Below are positions 8,045-16,882 of a DNA stretch of 64,000 nucleotides, one piece after another. Both the position numbers and the translations under genes were made by a program. The stretch comes from Rhodoligotrophos appendicifer (lineage in GTDB: Bacteria; Pseudomonadota; Alphaproteobacteria; Rhizobiales; Im1): NCBI RefSeq assembly GCF_007474605.1, contig NZ_VHKL01000007.1, positions 186,001 to 250,000 on the forward strand, read 5' to 3'. A model generated the notes under the pieces. The model had not been told where the DNA came from and did not search any database. It saw nothing but the letters and a program-made list of their open reading frames with translations. Position 1 is the first letter of the stretch; every line of letters begins with the position of its first letter.

Positions 8045-8842
8045 TTACAGGGTCTCAAAAACCCAGTTCGAACCGGACATGCGCTGAAAGGGAACACCAC
8101 GAGCGGGATCGATATGCCCTGTCTCCCCCAGCGCCTGACCCAGCATCTTGAGGACTTCGTTTGTGATCCAAGGGAGGTCGAGGGCATGGGCCTCCTCGAA
8201 AGTGAACCAATAGCGGTCCAACAACTCTTCCGTGTTCACCACATGCGGCGTCTCGATGTTGGCGACATAGCTCGCATCGACCACGAAGAAGCGTGCATCA
8301 AAGCGCCGCGTGCGACCGGGCGGTGTGATCGCGCGAGCGAAATAGCGTAACCCGGAAAGGTCGGGAGCATAGCCGGTGCTGAAGAAGGCCTGCCAAGCTT
8401 TGTCCGATGTACGGTGATGCTTGTCGGCCGGCTTGCCGATGACCAGCCCCGTCTCCTCGAAGGCCTCGCGCACGGCGGCCATCGCCAGGCCGCGGGCTCG
8501 GGAGCGGGTCGGCCGGCCTCGCATCTTCACCATAAGACGGTCCTCGACCGCAGGATGGAGACCATGCACAGTCGGCACCCGACAATCCGCCGGATCCAAC
8601 CTTCCCCCGGGAAAAACGAATTTATTGGGCATGAACTTATGCGCCTCATGGCGCTTGCCCATCATGATCTTGCGTTCACCGCCATCGTTTCGAAGAACGA
8701 TGAGCGTGGCGGCATCCTTCGGCCTCAGGCTCCGATTGCCCTTGAAGCGGCCTTCCAAATGACTTGAGCTGGGATCCGGGGTCCCGGAGACTTTGCGCGT
8801 CGACATGGACGCTTTCATTCCTGTCGCAGGAAGAGCTGTCAA
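8045..8842 (-). CDS. NUDIX hydrolase
   Basis: 265 residues. The Nudix box is split: FPGGRLDPAD near residue 77, then about 40 residues later the metal-binding core AAVREAFEETGLVIG, which has the REXXEE pattern needed for magnesium. The long insertion between the halves is typical of the CoA-pyrophosphatase-like, RP2-type group of alphaproteobacterial NUDIX proteins. The substrate, some nucleoside diphosphate-X compound, cannot be specified. The ATG at 8842 overlaps the stop of the upstream DUF983 gene as ATGA, indicating translational coupling; an internal ATG 12 codons later is possible. The basic, disordered N-terminus has no signal. Confidence 0.88.
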   Translation of the reverse strand: MTALPATGMKASMSTRKVSGTPDPSSSHLEGRFKGNRSLRPKDAATLIVLRNDGGERKIMMGKRHEAHKFMPNKFVFPGGRLDPADCRVPTVHGLHPAVEDRLMVKMRGRPTRSRARGLAMAAVREAFEETGLVIGKPADKHHRTSDKAWQAFFSTGYAPDLSGLRYFARAITPPGRTRRFDARFFVVDASYVANIETPHVVNTEELLDRYWFTFEEAHALDLPWITNEVLKMLGQALGETGHIDPARGVPFQRMSGSNWVFETL

Positions 8843-9303
8843 GTACTCAATGGGGCGACCGCAGGGTCATCCGTCCGCAGTGCCTTCGACGGTATCCCTA
8901 GAGGCGCCTTGGAGGCGGTCTCGAAGCCATGCATGAGCAGGGCCCATTGCAGGCCCACCACGGCACCCTTCACCATAGGCAGCAAGGTCAGGGTCAAAGC
9001 TAGGGTCAGGAACAGCCAAATAGGGGTCTGGATAGCGAGCGGCGGTGACCAGATCTGCTCCACAACGAGAACCAGGGGTACTAGGATGTGGCCGACGATG
9101 AAGATTGTGAAATAGGGTGGTGCATCATCCGCCTGGTGATGATGCAGCTCTTCACCGCAAGCCGAGCAGCTGTCCGCAACTTTGAGATAGCGGCCGAAGA
9201 GCGAACGGGCCCCGCAGGCGGGACAGCAGAGAAGGCTACCGCGCAGCATGGAGATGCCGAGGTCGCGCGGACGAGAAGCAGTCATAGGGGTCTCGGAGCT
9301 CAT
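8839..9303 (-). CDS. DUF983 family membrane protein with zinc ribbon
   Basis: 154 residues. CPACGARSLF at about residues 28-37 and CSACGEELHHH at about 46-56 supply four cysteines for a zinc ribbon, the DUF983 hallmark. Two hydrophobic helices follow, around FTIFIVGHILVPLVLVVEQI and WLFLTLALTLTLLPMVKGAV. The family is common in alphaproteobacteria, of unknown function. The gene is upstream of, and overlaps, the NUDIX gene and lies about 90 bases beyond the rnr stop, so rnr, DUF983 and NUDIX genes may be transcribed together. Confidence 0.88.
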   Translation of the reverse strand: MSSETPMTASRPRDLGISMLRGSLLCCPACGARSLFGRYLKVADSCSACGEELHHHQADDAPPYFTIFIVGHILVPLVLVVEQIWSPPLAIQTPIWLFLTLALTLTLLPMVKGAVVGLQWALLMHGFETASKAPLGIPSKALRTDDPAVAPLST

Positions 9304-9390
9304 GGTGCAGCATGGCCATGATCGGAGCGCGTCGTTAAGATCAGCACACGCCGCGCGGCAGGATGACGCAACAACTGCAACTCGCGCCCT

Positions 9391-11628
9391 TTAGCCCTTT
9401 TTTGAACGGCGCTTGGACTTTGAAGCGGCGGCACTGGAGCGCGCGCCCGCTCCCGACCTGGACTTTCCTCGTCCTACACCGGGGAGGCTGGAGCGACGAC
9501 CGCCGGCGAACGGTGTTCCGGGCCGGCCGTGACTCAATATTTCGAAACGCAAACCGCCGGCGACGGGGGTAACTTCCACAAGCCGGACTTCCACGACATC
9601 GCCCAACTGAAACGTCTCGCCAGTCGACCGTCCGACCAGCGCGTGCCGCGTCTCGTCATACGCATAATAATCTTTTCCGATGGTCGCCGCCGGAATGAAG
9701 CCGTCTGCTCCGCTTTCGGCCAAAGTGACGAAGAGCCCAGCATGGGTGACGCCACCGATACGGCCCGAGAAAGTCGCCCCCACTTTGTCCGCCAGATGCG
9801 AGGCGATGAGCCGGTCCACGGTGTCCCGCTCAGCGGCCATCGCACGGCGTTCGGCGGCAGAAATCAATTCCGCCGTCTCTTCCAACTGTTCGATGTCCTG
9901 GGGCGACAGACCATCCTTGCCGAAGCCATGAGCCGTGATCAGGGCGCGGTGAACAATCAGATCCGCATACCGCCTTATGGGCGAGGTGAAATGAGCGTAG
10001 CGCCTGAGGTTCAGGCCAAAGTGGCCGAGATTCTCCGGCGTGTAGATTGCCTGCGCCTGGCTACGGAGCACGACCGTATTGACCAGGTGCTCATCGTCGC
10101 GACCCTTAACCCGCTCCAGGATTTGATTGAACTGCTTCGGTTTAACGACCTGGCCGCGGGCAAAGGGGATGTTTATGCTGGAGAGAAACTCAGCAAGCCC
10201 CTGGAGCTTCTCTACCGACGGGGCGTCATGGACGCGGTAGATAAAGGGCAACTTGGCCTTCTCCAGGCTCTCGGCAGCGGCCACATTGGCCTGAATCATC
10301 ATCTCCTCAATGAGCCTGTGCGCGTCAAGCCGCGCTGGGGTCACGACGCGCTCGATCAGACCATGGGCATCGAGGACCAGCTTTCGCTCCGGAAGGTCAA
10401 GTTCCAAAGGACCGCGCCGCCGTCGCGCCTTTGAAAGGGCAGCGTAGGCTGCCCAGAGCGGCTTCAACACGATCTCAAGCAGTGGTCCGCTAGTGTCATC
10501 GGGGCGACCGTCGATGGCGGCCTGGGCTTGCTCGTAAGAAAGCTTGGAGGCCGAGCGCATGGTCACGCGGTCAAACCGATGGGACCGCTTCTCCCCCTGG
10601 GCATCGAAGACCATCGTGCAGGCTAAAGCCGGGCGATCCTCATAAGCACGCAGGGAGCAGAGATCGGCCGAGAGCCGTTCCGGCAACATGGGCACGACAC
10701 GATCGGGGAAATAGACAGAATTGCCACGGTCACGCGCTTCGCGGTCGAGAGCCGAGCCCGGGCGAACATAGGCCGCAACATCGGCAATGGCGACGATGAC
10801 GCGAAATCCGCCGGGATTGGCAGGATCTTCGTCGGGCTCGCTCCAAACAGCATCGTCATGATCACGGGCATCAACGGGATCGATTGTGATCAGAGGCACG
10901 TGGCGAAGGTCTGTACGGCCCTTTGAATCGAACGGCTCGAGGGAGTCGACTTCCGCTAAGGTGCGTTCGCGGAATCGGTTAGGCAAATTATGCTGGTGAA
11001 TGGCGATCAAGCTGATGTTGCGCTGGTCCGACATGTCACCCAGCCGTTCCCGGACCCGCGCTCGCCGCAGGCTGCCGCGGCCGCCGACGATGTCGACGGA
11101 GACGAGCTCGCCGCTCTTTGCCCCCATGTCGTCACCAGGAAGGACGGAGAGTTCGCTCGCGTTCTTCTTCTCGACCGGCTGCACACGCATGCCGCGACCC
11201 CGGGCAATACGGAATACACCCAGCACCCGACTGGGACCGCCTTCGAGCTTCTTGATAATACGGGCGGAGTAGGGGGCATCATTCTCACTGCCCGGACCCC
11301 CATCGATATGAGCCAGCGCCCTGTCACCGAGACCAAGTGGTCGATTTTCAGCGCCCCGCTCCTTGGTCGGCTTGAAGGGGATAGTGATGAGAGGTGCAGC
11401 CCCGTCGCGGTCCGCATCCCAGTTCGCCGGCATAGCGATCAGATCGCCATCATCGTCGACTGTGGTCACCTCAATCACCGTCACCGGCGGGAGGCGACCC
11501 GAAGACTGCAAGTTTCGTGATTCGCGCCCAACCAAGCCTCGCTCAGTCATATCCTTCAGCAGTCGCTTCAGCTCAATGCGCTGTGCGCCTTTAATGTCAA
11601 AGGCTCTGGCAATTTCGCGCTTGCCCAC
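9391..11628 (-). CDS. rnr: Ribonuclease R (start uncertain)
   Basis: 745 residues from a GTG at 11628. RNase R is a processive 3'-5' exoribonuclease. Seen in order: an N-terminal winged helix, cold-shock domains, the RNB catalytic domain with IDPVDARDHDDAV (active-site aspartates near residue 255), an S1 domain (GATFSGRIGGVTHAGLFVTL) and a lysine/arginine-rich tail. The N-terminal helix-turn-helix seems cut by this start. The same frame stays open upstream and reads SLPGEAQILEFLSQQKGRVG, which fits the family, but I find no ATG, GTG or TTG there back through the topA tail. CTG codons at the ILEFL segment are possible. Located 105 bases behind topA. Confidence 0.93.
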   Translation of the reverse strand: MGKREIARAFDIKGAQRIELKRLLKDMTERGLVGRESRNLQSSGRLPPVTVIEVTTVDDDGDLIAMPANWDADRDGAAPLITIPFKPTKERGAENRPLGLGDRALAHIDGGPGSENDAPYSARIIKKLEGGPSRVLGVFRIARGRGMRVQPVEKKNASELSVLPGDDMGAKSGELVSVDIVGGRGSLRRARVRERLGDMSDQRNISLIAIHQHNLPNRFRERTLAEVDSLEPFDSKGRTDLRHVPLITIDPVDARDHDDAVWSEPDEDPANPGGFRVIVAIADVAAYVRPGSALDREARDRGNSVYFPDRVVPMLPERLSADLCSLRAYEDRPALACTMVFDAQGEKRSHRFDRVTMRSASKLSYEQAQAAIDGRPDDTSGPLLEIVLKPLWAAYAALSKARRRRGPLELDLPERKLVLDAHGLIERVVTPARLDAHRLIEEMMIQANVAAAESLEKAKLPFIYRVHDAPSVEKLQGLAEFLSSINIPFARGQVVKPKQFNQILERVKGRDDEHLVNTVVLRSQAQAIYTPENLGHFGLNLRRYAHFTSPIRRYADLIVHRALITAHGFGKDGLSPQDIEQLEETAELISAAERRAMAAERDTVDRLIASHLADKVGATFSGRIGGVTHAGLFVTLAESGADGFIPAATIGKDYYAYDETRHALVGRSTGETFQLGDVVEVRLVEVTPVAGGLRFEILSHGRPGTPFAGGRRSSLPGVGRGKSRSGAGARSSAAASKSKRRSKKG

Positions 11629-11732
11629 ACGTCCTTTCTGCTGGCTCAGAAACTCCAGTATTTGGGCCTCACCTGGAAGACTGCGTACCGTCTCTGGGGT
11701 CTGAGCTTTCCGCTGTTTTTTTGGCTTGTCGA

Positions 11733-14417
11733 TTATTTCGCTGAAACCTTCTGCTTTGGAGGCGTTTTGGCCTCTGATTTGGCCGGAGCCTTCGGGGTCC
11801 CCTTGGATTTGCCCGAAGCCTTGGGCTTGGCCGCTGACTTCGATTTGGCCGCTGCTTTCGGTTTCGCTGCAGCCTTGGGCTTGGCTGCAGGCTTTCCGCC
11901 CGTGGATACCTGCTTCTTGTCGATAATGGCCACGGCCTCCGGGACAGTTAAATTCTCTGGATCCATACCGCGGGGCAGGGTGGCATTGATTTTTCCGAAC
12001 TTGATATAGGGGCCGTAGCGGCCGCTAAGCACCTGAAGGGGACCGCCACCCTGCGGATGTTCGCCCAACTCCTTGATGACCGCCGCTCCAGGACGCTTAC
12101 CACCACGGGCCTGCTTCTCCGCAAGGAGATCGACCGCCCGGTTGATCCCAATCGTAAAGACATCCTCCGGGCTCTCAAGATTGGCATAAGTGCTCTCATG
12201 CTTCACGAAGGGACCGAAACGGCCAAAGTTTGCGGTGATGGGCTGCCGGGTCTCCGGGTGCAAACCGATTTCGCGCGGGAGGCTCAGGAGGCGAAGCGCC
12301 AGTTCCAAATTCACATCCTCAATGCTCGTTCCCTTAGGAATGCTGCCGCGCTTGGGTTTCTCCTTGCCTTCGGGCTGGCCGAGCTGGACGTAGAGGCCGA
12401 AGCGGCCGTCGAACAAGGCAATATTCAGGCCGGTCTCCGGATCCACCCCCAAAAGCTGTCCCTCAGGCGATGCCGCGGGGGAGGCCTCGCGATCGCTTTC
12501 GCCGAGCTGCCGGGTGAACCGACATTCGGGATAGTTGGAGCAGCCGATGAAGGCGCCGAACTTGCCCGTCTTCAGACTCAGACGGCCATTGCCGCAATTG
12601 GGACACTGGCGCGGGTCGCCGCCCTCTGCCGACTGCGGAAAGATATGGGGTCCGAGGATCTCATTGAGCTCGTCAAGCACTTCGGAGACCCGCAGATCCT
12701 TTATGTTCTCGACGGCGGCAATGAAATCCGTCCAGAACTCCCTCAGTACCGATTTCCAGTCGATATCGCCGCTGGAAATGCGGTCGAGCTGTTCCTCTAG
12801 ATTGGCGGTAAAATCGTATTCAACGTAGCGCTTAAAGAACCCTTCGAGGAACGCGGTCACCAGCCGGCCCTTGTCCTCCGGTATGAGGCGCTTCTTGTCC
12901 AGCTTGACGTATCCGCGGTCGCGCAGGGTCGTCAAAATGGCCGTATAGGTCGAGGGGCGCCCGATCCCCAGCTCTTCCATTCTGCGGATCAGCGAGGCCT
13001 CAGTGTAACGCGGCGGCGGTTCTGTGAAATGCTGGATCGGTTCGAGCTTGACGAGAGCAGCCCGCTCGCCCTGAGCCATGGAGGGCAGGCGCCGGCCGTC
13101 ATCATCATCCTCGTCATCGCGACCCTCCTGATAGAGCCTCAGGAAGCCGTCAAAGCGGAGGACCGATCCGTTCGCGCGCAAAACGTAGCGCCTCCCATCG
13201 GTGCCAGCAGTGGCAATGTCGACCGTGGTGCGCTCGATCTCGGCACTCTCCATCTGGCTGGCGATGGTGCGTTTCCAGACCAGTTCATACAGCCGATAAG
13301 AATCGTCATCGAGGACGCGCCGCACCTGCTCGGGCAGACGGGAGAGTTCGGTGGGCCTGATCGCCTCATGAGCCTCCTGGGCATTGCGTGCCTTGGTCAC
13401 GTAGCGACGCGGGGAGCCAGGGACATATTCGCGGCCGAAATTTTCGGCGATGACATTGCGGGCAGAAGTGATTGCTTCTTCGGCCATCTGAACGCCATCG
13501 GTTCGCATATAGGTGATCAAGCCGACCGTCTCGCCCCCGAGATCGACGCCTTCGTAGAGACGCTGGGCGAGCTGCATGGTGTGCTTCGAAGAGAACCCCA
13601 GCTTACGGGAGGCCTCCTGCTGCAGGGTTGAGGTGATGAACGGCGGCTGCGGATTACGCTTGCCCGGCTTGCTCTCGACTTTCTCAATCGTGTAGGCCCC
13701 GTCCCGAATTGCCGAAACGATCCGATTGGCCGTATCGCCCTCACCAATTTCCAGACGGTCGAGCCGTTTGCCCGCGATCTCGACCAGACGGGCATCGAAA
13801 GGCGCCCCCGCGGCCGTCTTCATCGCGGCTTCAATGGTCCAGTATTCCTGGCGCTTGAAAGCTTCGATCTCTATTTCCCTGTCGCACACCAAGCGGAGGG
13901 AGACTGACTGCACGCGCCCGGCAGAGCGGGCACCCGGCAGCTTGCGCCATAGGACCGGCGAGAGAGTGAATCCTACCAGATAGTCAAGCGCACGCCGGGC
14001 CAGATAGGCCTCCACCAGATCGTCGTCGATCGCCCGCGGGTTACTGATTGCCTCGAGGATGGCCGACTTGGTTACAGCATTAAAGGCGACGCGCTCGATG
14101 CTCTTGTCCTTCAGGGCTCCCTTGTTGCGGAGAATTTCCAGCACATGCCAGGAGATCGCCTCACCTTCACGATCGGGGTCGGTGGCGAGGATCAACTTGC
14201 TCGCGGGCTTTAGAGCACGGGCAATATCATCCATGCGCTTCTTTGACTTCGCATCGATTTCCCAGGACATCAAGAAATCATCGTCAGGCAGAACGGAGCC
14301 ATCCTTGGCGGGCAGATCTCGCACGTGACCGAAGGACGCCAGCACGGTGTAATTGCTGCCGAGGTATTTGTTGATGGTCTTGGCCTTAGCCGGTGATTCG
14401 ACGACGACGACGGTCAT
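11733..14417 (-). CDS. topA: DNA topoisomerase I
   Basis: 894 residues from the ATG at 14417, with AGGA six bases upstream. It relaxes negative supercoils through a 5' phosphotyrosine. The Toprim domain starts VVVVESPAKAKTINKYLG and contains ATDPDREGEAISWH near 78-91. The catalytic tyrosine is Y303 in ITYMRTDG. One four-cysteine zinc motif is seen (CPNCGNGRLSL ... CSNYPEC), followed by three C-terminal topoisomerase repeats (FDGRFGLYVQLG, FGRFGPFVKHE, SGRYGPYIKFG). The last 50 or so residues are a repetitive lysine/alanine/proline tail. The gene precedes rnr on the same strand, a common alphaproteobacterial order with dprA and plsY nearby. Confidence 0.97.
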   Translation of the reverse strand: MTVVVVESPAKAKTINKYLGSNYTVLASFGHVRDLPAKDGSVLPDDDFLMSWEIDAKSKKRMDDIARALKPASKLILATDPDREGEAISWHVLEILRNKGALKDKSIERVAFNAVTKSAILEAISNPRAIDDDLVEAYLARRALDYLVGFTLSPVLWRKLPGARSAGRVQSVSLRLVCDREIEIEAFKRQEYWTIEAAMKTAAGAPFDARLVEIAGKRLDRLEIGEGDTANRIVSAIRDGAYTIEKVESKPGKRNPQPPFITSTLQQEASRKLGFSSKHTMQLAQRLYEGVDLGGETVGLITYMRTDGVQMAEEAITSARNVIAENFGREYVPGSPRRYVTKARNAQEAHEAIRPTELSRLPEQVRRVLDDDSYRLYELVWKRTIASQMESAEIERTTVDIATAGTDGRRYVLRANGSVLRFDGFLRLYQEGRDDEDDDDGRRLPSMAQGERAALVKLEPIQHFTEPPPRYTEASLIRRMEELGIGRPSTYTAILTTLRDRGYVKLDKKRLIPEDKGRLVTAFLEGFFKRYVEYDFTANLEEQLDRISSGDIDWKSVLREFWTDFIAAVENIKDLRVSEVLDELNEILGPHIFPQSAEGGDPRQCPNCGNGRLSLKTGKFGAFIGCSNYPECRFTRQLGESDREASPAASPEGQLLGVDPETGLNIALFDGRFGLYVQLGQPEGKEKPKRGSIPKGTSIEDVNLELALRLLSLPREIGLHPETRQPITANFGRFGPFVKHESTYANLESPEDVFTIGINRAVDLLAEKQARGGKRPGAAVIKELGEHPQGGGPLQVLSGRYGPYIKFGKINATLPRGMDPENLTVPEAVAIIDKKQVSTGGKPAAKPKAAAKPKAAAKSKSAAKPKASGKSKGTPKAPAKSEAKTPPKQKVSAK

Positions 14418-14776
14418 GAAGATCCTGATTGAGCATTCGATGCTGCACTGCCCGGGAGGCGAAATGGCGTCGATGCAAGCAAAGCGCAAGTCCTGCGATT
14501 AGGCCGCTCATAGCGGCTCCGCCCGGCGACGGCAAGACGGTGCATGTTTTCGCGCCTTTGCGAACACGACTCCGCCACCTTCTGAGGTATAACTCGAGAC
14601 CATAAAGCTCGGCCCTTAAAACGACAGTTCTGACACGGTTCAAGGGCCGCTCGGGCTCCAAACCAGTTTGCACGTATAAATTGCTTTTCCTGCAATTTAA
14701 ACTATTGCGAGCGTAGGGTCCGCTCGTTAAGAACCTGCGTCAGGATCAGACGCGAATTCGGGAAGCAGGCGCACAG
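14418..14776. other. 359-base region between topA and a small gene
   Basis: No coding sequence is convincing here; two overlapping minus-strand ORFs extending from topA are arginine-rich and look like chance readings. A perfect inverted repeat AAATTGC-N7-GCAATTT lies at 14678-14698 within an AT-richer stretch, next to TATAAA at about 14675-14680. This is a likely promoter or operator area for topA, for the plus-strand gene at 14777, or both. Confidence 0.4.
14678..14698. promoter_or_regulatory. Perfect 7-bp inverted repeat, candidate operator
   Basis: AAATTGC at 14678-14684 and GCAATTT at 14692-14698 are separated by seven bases. The spacing and half-site size suit a dimeric repressor. It is 79 bases upstream of the plus-strand gene and about 260 bases upstream of topA. 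Confidence 0.35.
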
Positions 14777-15073
14777 ATGACAGCACCGAGAGAGATGGCA
14801 ATTCCCCAAACCAGAAAGGCACGTCAGGAGTGCAGCAAGGAGGTCGCCGTCGCTCGACGTCGATCCAACCAGACCTTTGAGTCGAAAGGATCAAGCGAGG
14901 CCGCGGTGGTGGAATATATCGCCGACATGGCTCTGTCTTTGCGGGACATGTCTGCAGAGGTGAATCAGCCATTTCTGGGCTACCTGCTGGAGATGGTATT
15001 CCAAGAGGCGCATTGTGAGGCACTGAAGCTGCGGTTCGCCTCAACGAAGCAGGCAAACCTCCACCAGGCCTAG
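14777..15073 (+). CDS. Small conserved-looking protein, unknown function
   Basis: 98 residues. The N-terminal 35 residues are basic and probably disordered. The C-terminal half, VVEYIADMALSLRDMSAEVN then PFLGYLLEMVFQEAH, is an amphipathic two-helix pattern that I associate with short Hyphomicrobiales proteins of unknown role. No catalytic motif, signal or membrane segment. It converges on dprA: its TAG at 15071-15073 and the dprA TAG at 15070-15072 share the palindrome CCTAGG, so the two genes overlap by four bases. That tight junction supports it being real. No function is proposed. Confidence 0.65.
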   Translation: MTAPREMAIPQTRKARQECSKEVAVARRRSNQTFESKGSSEAAVVEYIADMALSLRDMSAEVNQPFLGYLLEMVFQEAHCEALKLRFASTKQANLHQA

Positions 15074-16221
15074 GCATCGGCCAGCGCCGTCAAAGCGATG
15101 TGCTGCCGACCCGACCGTGTGATCCTACCTGCCAGTTCGAGCTCCAGAAGGACACCGTAGAGTGACCCGGGATCCAAGCCGGTCTCTCGCAACAGAGTGT
15201 CCGTGTCGGTCGGCGCGGGCCCCAAAAGGCATAGAACCCGGCGTCGATCAGCTTCGTTTGTTTCCACCTCGCTCGGCCCGGCCTGAGGGGCGCCACTCAG
15301 GGGAAAGGCGGCCTCGTCATGGCCGGCAAAGCCTTTTTGGCGAGGGAGACCCCCCATAGGTTCGAGAATTTCCATTACGTCCCGTGCGGAGGTTACAAGA
15401 GCGGCGCCATGGCGAATTAACCTGTTCGTTCCGGCCGCTCGCGGATCGAGCGGCGATCCGGGAACCGCGAAAATCTCCCGGCCTTGCTCCAACGCCATGC
15501 GGGCCGTGATCAACGATCCGGACCGCTCAGCCGCCTCCACCACCAAGACCCCTAAACTCAAGCCCGAGATCAAGCGATTGCGACGAGGAAAGTGCTTCGC
15601 CTGCGGTACGGTGCCGGGCATCATCTCGCTGATCAAAATGCCACGAATGGCGATCTCACTGGCAAGGGCTGCATTTTCGGGGGGATAGACAATCTCGATC
15701 CCACCTGCGAGCACCGCCACGGTCCCGCTCGCGAGGCTCGCCTCATGGGCCGCGGTATCGATTCCGCGCGCTAGCCCTGAGACGATGGTGATGTTGAAAT
15801 GCCCGAGTTCCGCCGCAAGACGGCGAGCCAGTGTTCGGCCCACCGCGGAAGCGTCGCGCGAACCGACAATCGCGACTGTACTCCGCTGCAGAAGGCTGAG
15901 TTCGCCCTTCACAAAAATCACCGGGGGAAAGGCATCAATATGGAGGAGCAACTGAGGATAATCGGGTTCATTTCAGGCGAGCATTCGGGCGCCGAACTCT
16001 TCAGCACGCTGGAGATAGGCTTCAGCGCGTTCCCTGGCGCAGATCCTCAAAGTCCCTCGATGGCCGCCACGCGCAGAGAGCTCTGGCAGACGCTCGATTG
16101 CGCGCGCGACCGTATGGTAGCGGGACAGCAGGGCGTGGAAGGTCGCCGGTCCAACATTCTCGCTGTTGATCAGACGCAGCCAGTCTATCCGCTCAGCGCG
16201 GCTCAAGCATTTTGCGGTCAT
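15070..16221 (-). pseudogene. dprA: DNA processing protein DprA, interrupted by an in-frame TGA
   Basis: Read as one frame this would be 383 codons, the normal DprA length. Residues 1-82 form the N-terminal helical domain (MTAKCLSRAERIDWLRLINS to GARMLA). Codon 83 is TGA at 15973-15975, and the same frame resumes with NEPDYPQLLLHIDAFPPVIF, exactly where DprA has LxEPDYP. The rest is complete: VAIVGSRDASAVGR, SGLARGIDTAAHEA, FPRRNRLISGLS, and a C-terminal winged helix. DprA loads RecA on incoming single-stranded DNA during transformation. The stop may be a recent nonsense mutation (TTA to TGA would do it), a sequencing error or readthrough. Nothing else is decayed. Upstream plsY is 52 bases away. 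Confidence 0.85.
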
Positions 16222-16273
16222 GACGGCCCCCCGGTCGCCAGGAGCAAGCTTATGCTCGCCCCATCATCCCGCC

Positions 16274-16882
16274 TCAGCGACCGAATTTTATCTTGGTTTC
16301 CTCACCACGCGCCAATCTTGCGATATTCTCGCGATGCGCGATGATGACGATTACCCCCATAAAGACGGCCGCGGTAGCGGGCCAGCCGCCATAAAACGCG
16401 ACGCATGCCGCTGCTGTCAATGCGGTTGCAGAGATACCCCCGACGGATGAGTAGCGCGTGAGAAATGCCGCAGCGATCCAAGCCGCGATGAAAATCAGGC
16501 CCAACGGCCAGGCAAAGCCGAACATGATGCCGAGAAAGGTCGCGACGCCCTTGCCCCCCTTGAAATTCAGCCAGATGGGGAAAAGGTGTCCGAGCAATGC
16601 CGCCACACCCACCAAGGCGGCACCAGCAGGTCCCCAGCGGGCGGCGAACAAGACCGGGATTGTGCCCTTCGCAGCGTCCAGGACAAGGGTCAGGGCCGCC
16701 AGCTTTTTGGAACCGGTCCGAAGAACGTTGGTGGTGCCGATATTGCCGGAGCCGATGGAGCGGATATCACCGAGACCCGCCATGCGGGTGACAAGCAAAC
16801 CAAAGGGCACCGAGCCAAAGACGTAGCCGAGCAGCATCAGAAGAAGAGACGTGGAGAAGTCGAGAGGCCAATCCGCGCTCAT
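16274..16882 (-). CDS. plsY: Glycerol-3-phosphate acyltransferase PlsY
   Basis: 202 residues, a multi-helix inner-membrane enzyme that acylates glycerol-3-phosphate from acyl phosphate, the first step of phospholipid synthesis. The three conserved motifs are present: GYVFGSVPFGLL with the serine of motif 1, GSGNIGTTNVLRTG (motif 2 region) and FKGGKGVATFLG, with TRYSSVGGIS near residue 145 and HRENIARL at the C-terminus. The ATG at 16882 overlaps the stop of the upstream dihydroorotase-like gene as ATGA, so pyrB, the pyrC-like gene and plsY probably form one transcript. Confidence 0.96.
   Translation of the reverse strand: MSADWPLDFSTSLLLMLLGYVFGSVPFGLLVTRMAGLGDIRSIGSGNIGTTNVLRTGSKKLAALTLVLDAAKGTIPVLFAARWGPAGAALVGVAALLGHLFPIWLNFKGGKGVATFLGIMFGFAWPLGLIFIAAWIAAAFLTRYSSVGGISATALTAAACVAFYGGWPATAAVFMGVIVIIAHRENIARLARGEETKIKFGR

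Noticed and set aside
12057-12800. 247-codon plus-strand ORF inside topA
   Set aside because: Shadow of the topoisomerase coding strand; no motif, no ribosome binding site.
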